From positions 62,001 to 126,000 of the forward strand of contig JARBJD010000215.1 of NCBI GenBank assembly GCA_033064195.1: a stretch of DNA of 64,000 nucleotides, read 5' to 3'. Each line of letters starts with the position of its first letter. Positions within the stretch are counted from its first letter, which is position 1. The notes below the pieces were generated by a model. The model saw only the letters and a list, made by a program, of their open reading frames with translations. It made no database searches and was not told the DNA's origin. The stretch is from Blattamonas nauphoetae. Lineage: Eukaryota > Preaxostyla > Oxymonadida. The position numbers and the translations under genes were made by a program. Positions 56,206-64,000 of this stretch are shown piece by piece.

Positions 56206-57640
56206 GATCAATAAAACAATGAATAAGCGACGAAACTGGTGTGTGTAGGGATGTCTCTACTCAACTGAGATAAGGAACTCCTCGGGTTGTCGGAGAAGAT
56301 GAGAATCTGAGTAGTATAGTAGACGATTTGGGAACCAGATTGAAATAATCGTTGAAATCAGAAACGAAAAGTCAATTCCGATTGACCATTTCTAAATCTT
56401 GTATTAAAAGGAATTTAGGCCATTTCAATGATGCCAATATTTGACCTAAATTCCAAAAATATGTCCAATATTTTGACCTCATTTTAAGCGTCAATTTTGA
56501 AGCAAATTTTTGCCAGAATCCAAAAATGTTGTCACTTTTTTCGATGTTTTTTCACTTTTGAACTCGAACAAAGTGAATCCAACTTGAGAACCACTTCGAA
56601 AAAAATCGAAAAAAATTCTAAAATGTCAGGGACGATGTGAGTCGTCGATCAGAACAATCCCGATGAAGATCGGTTGAGAATTCGTGGAGCTACGTACCGA
56701 ACTGTGGTCAAAAAAGTGACAAAAAAGTCGATTTTCAGATTTCGCTACTAACCACTACTTTATGTCTCAAATTCACCTCAAACATCTTCTAAAATTACAA
56801 AATCGATTTCAGAAGGTGAGATTCGCGATAAAAAACACTTTTTGGAAAAAAAGTTTGATCCGACTCATTGAGGATTTTTACGAGTCGAAATTTTCGAGAT
56901 AAGGTATGGACCCTGTCTTCCATCATCTTTCGCTCAGGAATCGTCCTCTTATGACGCCTTTTAGCATTAGATCGGTTAAGAACGCCTTTTGGCGACTTTA
57001 GGTATGAACCTTTTCACGTCACGATCCTTCGGACACTTTTTTGTCAATTTTCATTTTTAACGATTTTCACGTCAACCACTTCACAATTACATTCAAGCGA
57101 CGCTTTTTTGAGATTTCGAGTTTACTGGTGACATTAGTTCTCTCTGGAGGGTCGGTTTTTCACATCACACACTTGACACAACATTTTCGCCAACATTTTC
57201 ACTATATGAATTTTTGTCCCTTTTTTCTCCCACAAATCCTTCATTCTCACTGTCCGACAAAGCTGTGCTCAAATTTCGAGACACTTCTGTCGGATAGTTG
57301 TTCCATAATGTCACATTTTCGTGTTTCAACATCTCACGTTTTCACCGTGTTTGTCACTTCAAAAACACCTTCAACCCCTTTCTTCTCTCATCTTTCTTTC
57401 ACCATTTCACATTCAATCTCTTCGTCATTCCTCTTCATTTTCGTCATCTCACGAGCATTCTTTCGACCGTCTACACCTCACGAGCACATCACAACAACTC
57501 ATTTTTTATCAACTTTTTTGCTTAATTGGAACAAAAGAATGTGAATGAAGCAACAATGAAGTGGGCAAGTATGATAGCAAAGGCTGAGACGGAAGATGTG
57601 AAAATTGTGGGTAAGTATTGAGATTTACGAACGTATTCAG
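56206..57640. other. AT-rich non-coding DNA
   Basis: AT-rich with many TTTTTC/GAAAAA runs. ACGCCTTTTAGC and ACGCCTTTTGGC near 56960 form a small direct repeat. From 57060 the plus strand is rich in TTTCAC/TCACTT-type words, which open a long but protein-unlike frame. A partial unit of the following 139-bp array (ACGAACGTATTCAGACAAAT near 57625) marks the transition. Confidence 0.4.
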
Positions 57641-59110
57641 ACAAATTTCACAAAAAAAGAGGAAAAACAAGTGAGTGAAGTGAGAATGAGACGATAAAAC
57701 AAAATCATGTACCAGATCTGCACGATCTTGATCCTTTGCGTTCCGTTGGTACACCACTTCACCTTATGAACGGGTTCGTCAAAATTTCACAAACAAAGAG
57801 AAAAAAAGAGTGATTGAAGTGAAAACTAAAAGATAAAACAAAATCTCGTACCAGATCTGAATGATCATTGTTTTTCGCATTTCGTTGGTACACCACTTCA
57901 CTTTATGAACGGGTTTGGCAAAAATGTTTCTAATTAGAGTAAAATCGTGAAGTGCAACAATGTTAGCAACGATAAAGTGAAGTGACGTACCAGATCTCTC
58001 CAGTCATTGTTTTTCTCACTTCATTGGTACACCACTTCACCTTATGAACGCGTTCATCAAAATTTCAGAAAACAAGAGTAAAAAACAATGAGTGAAGTGA
58101 AAACTAAAAGATAAAACACATTCATGTACCAGATCTCACCGATCATTTCAGATTGAGTCTCGTTGGTACACCGGTGTGTTTTATGAAAGATTAGAGCAAA
58201 AATGTTAATTTAGAGAACAAAATTGTGAAGTGAAACAAGGTTTGATGAGATAAAACACATTCATGTACCAGATCTCACAGTTCATTTTTATCTTGACAAT
58301 CAAACATTTTTAGTTCTGTGTTCCACTTTGTTTTGATCAAAAAAGAGAATTGAAATCAAATAGTTGTGAAATGAAACGATAAGGTGAAGTGGTGTACCTG
58401 ATCTGGACGATCACTTCAGATCACGTTTTGTTGGTACACGAGTGTGTTTTAGAAAAAATGAAGAGCACAAATCGAAGAGTAGTGAAGTGTAAAAGGTGAA
58501 ATGAAAGTTGAATCAAAGTAAAACAAAGTGGTGTACCAACGCATACAATTTTATCGATGAATCACGAAGTTTCTCGAAGAAAGATGAGGACCAAAATTTT
58601 GTTCACGTCATTTTAAATTTTAATTTTTGAAAAAGTGAGAGACAATGAGAAAAAACTGACAATGAAGTGAAAATGAGAGGATAAAGTGAAGTGTTGTACC
58701 AGAAAGAGAATGTCAAAAGTGAAGTGAAAATTCTGGTACGTCATTGTGTCTTATAAAGAGATAATACAAAAAGAGAGCAAACCTGTTTCAAATATTCAGT
58801 GAACAGCACTTTCTGGTCATAAGACGCAATAGTGTACCTGAGTTTGATGATCACACAGATCGAGTACATGAAGATGTTTTTGAAAAGATGAATAAAAAGA
58901 AGAGAATACCTGTTTGGTAAATCACGAGAGACATACTTTTAAGCGATAAAACGCATCTGTGTACCTGATCTTCAGGTCCACTTTCGGTTTGATCGGCGTT
59001 GGTACATAAGTAAGTTTTAGGAAAGAATGAATTCAAAATGGAGCAAACCTGTTCAAAACAAGTCGGGAATGAAACCACCGTTCATAAAACAATGTGATGT
59101 ACCTGAACGA
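57640..59110. repeat. Array of about eleven units spaced near 139 bp
   Basis: The box GTACC(A/T)GATCT or a degenerate form recurs at 57709, 57848, 57987, 58126, 58265, 58394, 58533, 58696, 58833, 58961 and 59099. The first four steps are exactly 139 bp; later ones range from 128 to 163. Within units a second box, TTGGTACACCACTTCACTTT, follows by about 35 bp, so the two boxes form an inverted GTACC/GGTAC pair. The linkers are A-rich and carry GTGAAGTGAAA and GATAAAACA words. Units degrade to the right. No coding. The array ends about 270 bp before the first gene of the capsid-bearing element and may belong to its flank. Confidence 0.85.
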
Positions 59111-59507
59111 GAGAGACAGAAAAAAGTGAAGGATCGAGAACAAGAAAGTGATGGCAAAAAAGAAGAGAGAACAAATGAGATAAAAGAAAGAGAAACACAC
59201 CTACACTAAACAGTAAAGAACCATCAGGAACGAAATGAGAGGATCAAGTCCCATTGAAGTACTTTCACGGATCAAACAAGACTGATCGAACCCATCGAAG
59301 GCAGAATCGAAGTCGAGGGAGATCTCAAAGGATAAAATCACGAATGAAAATTTATTTTTGAATTTTTTAATTTGTATTAAATGAATCCAACTGAGATGTA
59401 CAACGAAAGACGTCGAGTATGTTCAGAACAAGCATTAATTGAATCAATGAGAGAAGAGAACTGTTCGCTAGTCTCTGAGTATGTCAGAAATAATGTGCCG
59501 GTGACGT

Positions 59508-60440
59508 ATGTTCATGAGGGAATCAAGAATTTTATTTTCAATGAAAGTCCAAACAAAAATGAATCGACAAAAATACAATTCACAAATGATTGAGAAAATG
59601 ATTGATCATAATCTCTCGACAACCAACGAGAATACAGCAGTGATTGACTCACTTCAGAAGACAACAGAAGCACATAAGACAGCGATATCTTCAATCCAAA
59701 AAGTAGTCAGCATAAATGGATCGATCACGACACCAGAAATTGGAGGATTGATTAATGTGAATGGAGCGAAGTGGAACATATCAGAGGGATCACTTCCAAA
59801 GTATCCTGGAACATATCCAGCTTCAACATTTTCTTCTGGAATTTCAATATCACAATCGCTTGCAGAAACTTCGGGAATTCAGTTCAATGGTGATGGAATA
59901 ATTATGTGGTCTCCATGTGACAAACCAGCTTTGTATTACTACGATGAGGACACAGGTTCAGGAGTGTTTTCAATATCCACAACAGGAAGTTTTTCTCAGT
60001 TGTCAGACAGAAGAGTCAAAAGGAATATTGAACCATACCCCGATGTTCTTGAACAACTGAATAAAGTGGAAATCGTGCAGTATCAGTTCAACACATTCGA
60101 CTCGAAGATCAGCAAAGTGACGAAGCAAATTGAGAGCGAGACTGATGAAGAACACTTGAGGAACTGCAAAGAGAAATGTGAATGTTTGAAGAAGGAAAGT
60201 GAGAAGAAACACATTGGAGTGATTGCTCAACAGATCCAAGAAATATTCCCTGAAGTCGTGAATGATTCCAATCCAGATTGTCTTCAAGTTGATTATGCAG
60301 AACTCTCCTGTTTTTGTATCAAAGCCATTCAGGAATTATGTTCAATTGTCGGACAACAACAGACGGTCATCAATGAACTAATCCAAAAATATAATTCCCT
60401 GATCGAAACAATGACTAGTACCATGACTCCGTCATCATAG
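59508..60440 (+). CDS. Fibre-like protein with S74 intramolecular chaperone (element gene)
   Basis: An open frame of 310 codons. The first part is helical. A beta-rich, Gly/Ser-rich middle (residues 75-165: PEIGGLINVNGAKWNISEG) resembles phage-type tail or fibre shafts. The end is a peptidase S74/endosialidase chaperone domain: SDRRVKRNIEPYPDVLEQL carries the Ser-Asp cleavage point of the family, then HIGVIAQQIQEIFPEVV and LQVDYAELSCFCIKAIQEL, closing in a trimer-forming coiled coil. In known cases this domain drives trimer folding and cuts itself off. A receptor-binding virion spike is the likely former role. Confidence 0.8.
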   Translation: MFMRESRILFSMKVQTKMNRQKYNSQMIEKMIDHNLSTTNENTAVIDSLQKTTEAHKTAISSIQKVVSINGSITTPEIGGLINVNGAKWNISEGSLPKYPGTYPASTFSSGISISQSLAETSGIQFNGDGIIMWSPCDKPALYYYDEDTGSGVFSISTTGSFSQLSDRRVKRNIEPYPDVLEQLNKVEIVQYQFNTFDSKISKVTKQIESETDEEHLRNCKEKCECLKKESEKKHIGVIAQQIQEIFPEVVNDSNPDCLQVDYAELSCFCIKAIQELCSIVGQQQTVINELIQKYNSLIETMTSTMTPSS

Positions 60441-60452
60441 AAATGCGAAGCA

Positions 60453-60878
60453 TTAATACTCCAACATGAGATCAACCAGAAATTCAAAATACTCTTTAAA
60501 TATTTTTCCATTGATTGTCTCTGATGTTTCCATCTCAATTGAGTCACCAGAACCGTCTTTGAACCAGATCTTCACAATTGATTGTCGAGTGCTTAATTCC
60601 CACTTCTTTCGCTTCGCAATCTGTTCGTTGCAGAAAGCAACATATGAGTCATTGAATGCATCAGTCTGGATCCAATCACCGTGGATTGTGATGTGCTGAG
60701 GAATGTCTTTTGAGATGATAGTTGAGTTCCCATTAATCTCTTCCCTCACATGGATGAGTTTGCAGTCAAGAAAGTAGATGTATTTTTGTTTTCTAGAATT
60801 GGTAAAATCAGGAGGTAATTGAGCAGTGTGAGAATTCTGAATTGAGAAATAGCGCTTCACCATTTGTGTTTTCTTCAA
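60453..60878 (-). CDS. Small beta-rich protein of the element
   Basis: An open frame of 141 codons between the fibre-like gene and the capsid-like gene, 25 bp from the latter on the same strand. Beta-strand pattern with VKIWFKDGSGDSIEMETSET and a hydrophobic end FLVDLMLEY. The position next to the capsid gene suggests a minor virion protein such as a penton-like protein, but I do not recognise a family. Confidence 0.5.
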   Translation of the reverse strand: MKKTQMVKRYFSIQNSHTAQLPPDFTNSRKQKYIYFLDCKLIHVREEINGNSTIISKDIPQHITIHGDWIQTDAFNDSYVAFCNEQIAKRKKWELSTRQSIVKIWFKDGSGDSIEMETSETINGKIFKEYFEFLVDLMLEY

Positions 60879-60903
60879 AAATAAAATATCATATTTGTTC
60901 TAT

Positions 60904-62592
60904 TCAATAACCTCTCTTCACCTCTTCATATGCTTCTTGGAGTCGACGATCAATGACATATCGCACTCGTGGTTGTCCATTCTCAATCCAGAACAACCAA
61001 TATGTTGCTTGATGTAGTGCTAGAATTGGAGGAGGAGGTCCATCTTTGGTTGATGTGAAATATGGATCAAGTTCTCCCTGATTGATTGGTGTTCCTCTGT
61101 AGACGATATTCACTGATTCTGCTGTTGAGATCCCTTCTTCACCACCAGCGATTTCACTTCGATCTGTTGGAACCATGAATGTGAAACATGTTGCATCCGT
61201 TACTGGTTTTGTTCTCTTATATTCCTTTGCTTTATTGTCAAACATTCGAGTTGAACAAATTGAATTTTCAAACTCTTCTGTTGCGGAACAACCAATGAAA
61301 TCACCATTCACCATCATCATTTGATAGAACTCTGGTGATATTGTTGACATTGGGAAATTGGGAAAGTTGGATCCAAGCATTTCGAAGTGACCAACATAGT
61401 GAGGATTTCTGAAGACTGTACATTCGTTTGGTCTTTCAGGGAACAAGCACATTAGATTCATGAGATTGTTGAGTTTGATACTGATGTTTGATCTTACTCC
61501 CATTGTATTCGCTTTTGTTTGGAATGATTGTGTGTCAATTCTTTCTGCTTTCATGACGTACAACGTCTTTGAATATGTGTTTAAGAGGGATTGTTTTGTA
61601 GCATCAGTGATTTGATATCCGTAACAAATTGTTGAGACTTTGTCAACTGATGAAGAAGTAACAGAGCAAGTGAAACTTATGGCTCCAACCTCAGCGACTG
61701 TACTGGCGGGTGGAGCATAACTCCTTTTATTGTAAGCTTTCAGTACTGGATTTCCTATCTGTGTAAATTCCTGTGTTACTGGAGAAAAGTCCCCATCAGA
61801 CATCAAGAGCATGTTGGATGGATCCGACATACTTGTCAAGTCTTTATCTGGAAACAATTCACGACAACCTTGGGAAGATTTTCGAATGACAGTTGAATGT
61901 TGAATTGGACAATACACTAGTGAATCGGTTGTCAAGTGAAATCTTAATCGTAAATTACCAAAGATTGAATTGGGATATTGATCAAATGTACTCAGTGGAA
62001 GTAGATTCACAAATGGAATAACCAAAGGAATTGTCTTAGTGAGCTTATTTGTGGATTTATTGACGGGAACATAGTAGAATCCACACACACTCTGATCCAT
62101 TCTCTGAACATTTTCCCAAAGACTGTAGCAGTGCTTCATATTGTTTTTCTCTTCGTACGACTTGAATGTGTGATACAGAAAAGATTCATGAACGTGATTG
62201 TTCTGAAGTGAATTATCAATAATGTTTCCATGACTGTCAACGAGTCTCATATCTCGAATTGCATCTGAGGATGATTTGTATCCGACGAATATACCGGTTA
62301 GTCCGACGTACTCTCCTGTTTCACTACTCGTATTTGAATATGGAACAGAAATCGTGAGATCAATTCGCAAATGACTCTTCATAAATTCAGTAACATCGTG
62401 ACCGTCTTTGCACAATGGAACTTCAATCTCGTCTCCAATTCTGCAAGGCATAGGAGGATTTGTTGGATGCACTTCTTGGATGGAGTAGATGTGAGGTTCT
62501 GAATCCCACTGTTTCGGCAGATATGATTGCACTTCAATTTGCTCAATTAATGTCGATGTTGGTTTGGATTGATTTGATCTGATACTTCTCAT
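60904..62592 (-). CDS. Major-capsid-like protein of Polinton/PLV type (element gene)
   Basis: An open frame of 562 codons from an ATG at 62592. It starts with a Ser/Asn-rich arm, then long beta-rich segments. The segment VNLLPLSTFDQYPNSIFGNL followed by RLRFHLTTDSLVY matches the type of strand-loop-strand signature I associate with double jelly-roll capsid proteins of Polinton-like viruses. The end has PPPPILALHQATYWLFWIEN and a basic RVRYVIDRRL stretch. A paralogue with the same signatures lies just to the right. The capsid call is from pattern, gene context and duplication; no structure search was possible. Confidence 0.65.
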   Translation of the reverse strand: MRSIRSNQSKPTSTLIEQIEVQSYLPKQWDSEPHIYSIQEVHPTNPPMPCRIGDEIEVPLCKDGHDVTEFMKSHLRIDLTISVPYSNTSSETGEYVGLTGIFVGYKSSSDAIRDMRLVDSHGNIIDNSLQNNHVHESFLYHTFKSYEEKNNMKHCYSLWENVQRMDQSVCGFYYVPVNKSTNKLTKTIPLVIPFVNLLPLSTFDQYPNSIFGNLRLRFHLTTDSLVYCPIQHSTVIRKSSQGCRELFPDKDLTSMSDPSNMLLMSDGDFSPVTQEFTQIGNPVLKAYNKRSYAPPASTVAEVGAISFTCSVTSSSVDKVSTICYGYQITDATKQSLLNTYSKTLYVMKAERIDTQSFQTKANTMGVRSNISIKLNNLMNLMCLFPERPNECTVFRNPHYVGHFEMLGSNFPNFPMSTISPEFYQMMMVNGDFIGCSATEEFENSICSTRMFDNKAKEYKRTKPVTDATCFTFMVPTDRSEIAGGEEGISTAESVNIVYRGTPINQGELDPYFTSTKDGPPPPILALHQATYWLFWIENGQPRVRYVIDRRLQEAYEEVKRGY

Positions 62593-62639
62593 TTATAGAA
62601 AAATAAAAAATATAATATCATTATTTTCTTTTACCGTTT

Positions 62640-64000
62640 TCAATTTGGAATAATTCCTAAATCTTTATGTAATGTTTTCAATGTATGATTAGGATAGTAT
62701 TCGACTCTTGGTTCACCATTGCTGTATCGTAATACCCACCACGTTGTGGCAGTAGTAGCTAATATAGGTGCTGGAGGATGTGTAAATGTTATCATATCTC
62801 CTCCACTTTGACTTGGGTCGTACACATTGTAGTATGTGTCGAGATTGCCTTGATATATTGGTTGAGATCTCAATGTGACTGCAACATTCACACCTCTGGA
62901 ACTGATTGAATCATTACAGTTCGTTGGACATCCACTTCTCTGTGTGGAGAAGCACAAGAGGAAGTCAGTGTTGTCATGAATCGGTCGCACTCTTGTCATT
63001 GTTTCACGAGGATATGTTCCGTCACCGGAGAGTTTCTCTTCAACGAGAGAATCTGTAAGTGATCGCTCCAAATCATCTGGAACAGTGAGGTATGAATCAA
63101 GGTTGAGAGTCGACAATGCGAACTGGTAGAAACGAGCTCCAATAGTTGAAGTCGGTTGTTCTGGATAATATCTGTTTTGTAGATTCACTTGGATGTTCTT
63201 CTGCATTGGATTGTGGAAACAAGTGATTTCATTATCGTAGTGACGGAAGAGAAGCATAATATCCTTGGCATTCACAAGTACCATCTGTTGAGTACAGTCA
63301 ATTCCTGTTGCCGTTGGTGTCTTTTGAAATGGATAGAATGAGATCTTTTCTGCTGGAATTGTTCCAGGACGATTTGTGTACATCTGCTTCAGATTCTCTT
63401 TCGCAATGTCTTTAATATTGTATCCAGAACTCATGCAATACACATCATCAATTTGATAATCAAGAATGTTCAATGATATATATTGATCCACGTATACAGG
63501 TTCTGTTGTCAGGACATTGGCTGTAGTCATAAAAGCGTCTTTTATAACCGATGGTTGGAGAAATGATTGACCAATTTGAACGAAATTCTTGGTACATGAG
63601 GTTACGAGATTATTCATAAAAAGGGACGGTGTTGAATAGTACTTTGAATTGCTCCTTTTATATTTGGTGCTGCTGCTGTTCCAGTAACGAGTGATGATAG
63701 TGTATTTTTCAATGTCAGTTCAGGATTCACAGGGCAGCAGACAAAAGCATCCTCATTGATGTACACACTCAATTTCAGATCACCAAATAGACATCGTGGA
63801 TAGTCAGTCATACCTGAGAAAATGAGAAGATCTTCAAGATTGATTGACACACGGATTGGCACATCAATACTGTCGCATAAAGTACTAGTGACTTTGAATC
63901 CTGTGAAGTCTGATATTGGAATATAAACACCAGCAACCGATTCATCATGATTCCAAGCATTTTGCCAAGGTGTGTGACAATGTTTTCGATTCTCAATTGA
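62640..64000 (-). pseudogene. Second capsid-like gene, broken and cut by window edge (fossil)
   Basis: This region is related to the capsid-like gene on its left: LEDLLIFSGMTDYPRCLFGD parallels its VNLLPLSTFDQYPNSIFGNL segment, and PPAPILATTATTWWVLRYSN parallels its C-terminal segment. It therefore arose by tandem duplication within the element. It is broken, with a few breaks, and continues past the right edge. The two copies differ strongly, so the duplication is much older than the insertion into this genome. Confidence 0.65.

Larger units (their letters stand above)
59381..64000. mobile_element. Polinton-like capsid-bearing element, partial (fossil)
   Basis: Gene content marks a virus-like element of the Polinton/PLV kind: a plus-strand fibre-like protein with an S74 chaperone end, facing three minus-strand genes, a small protein and two related capsid-like proteins. 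Base composition is more AT-rich than the host genes and there are no introns. The element runs off the right edge, so no polymerase, integrase, packaging ATPase or terminal repeat is seen. The left limit may be near 59381 or include the 139-bp array. Three of four genes look open; the fourth is broken, with a few breaks. This suggests a fairly young insertion already decaying. Confidence 0.7.

Noticed and set aside
57041-57544. Plus-strand protein of 167 codons
   Set aside because: Phe/His/Ser/Thr-rich low-complexity translation of TTTCAC-type words; not protein-like.
57640-59110. A CRISPR-like array
   Set aside because: Units of about 139 bp with diverged boxes and no conserved short repeat/unique spacer pattern, in eukaryotic DNA.

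Overview
This window reads as nuclear DNA of a protist, most likely a metamonad of the oxymonad (Preaxostyla) type, something like Blattamonas or Monocercomonoides. That is an inference. It rests on dense genes with very short GT-AG introns (29 to 156 nt, donors mostly GTATGT or GTTTGT, acceptors TTTCAG), on kinase/SPRY and ARM-like families of a kind I associate with oxymonads, on very long beta-helix surface proteins, and on a standard code. TAA, TAG and TGA all act as stops, which argues against the oxymonad Streblomastix, where TAA and TAG read as glutamine.

Positions 1-19200 are gene-dense. On the minus strand lie a partial SPRY-plus-kinase gene, a RhoGEF and an ARM-like gene. They are followed by an AMSH-type JAMM deubiquitinase (plus), a NEK-type kinase (plus), a seven-helix membrane protein (minus), an ER-type HSP90/GRP94 (plus) and a second kinase (plus). 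The second kinase has a front half matching the gene at the left edge and a tail matching the ARM-like gene.

Positions 19250-30000 hold surface-protein genes. A 4.2-kb element with 171-bp terminal inverted repeats carries an interrupted beta-helix surface-protein gene, and its left repeat is split by a foldback insertion. Beside it is an intact gene of about 2086 codons for a giant beta-helix membrane protein.

Positions 29950-44100 return to ordinary genes: a second seven-helix protein, a disordered protein, an NTF2-domain protein, a coiled-coil protein, a candidate Src1/MAN1 inner nuclear membrane protein, a large helical protein and a secreted RNase T2.

Positions 44100-57600 are gene-poor and repeat-rich. 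They hold tRNA-derived SINE-like copies, a 512-bp palindromic element around one such copy, a 27-bp minisatellite that enters an ARM-like gene, a decayed Merlin transposase, a 576-bp MITE and two zones of degraded coding sequence.

Positions 57640-64000 hold an array of about eleven units spaced near 139 bp. It is followed by part of a Polinton-like, capsid-bearing element with an S74-chaperone fibre-like protein, a small protein, a capsid-like protein and a broken second capsid-like gene running off the right edge.
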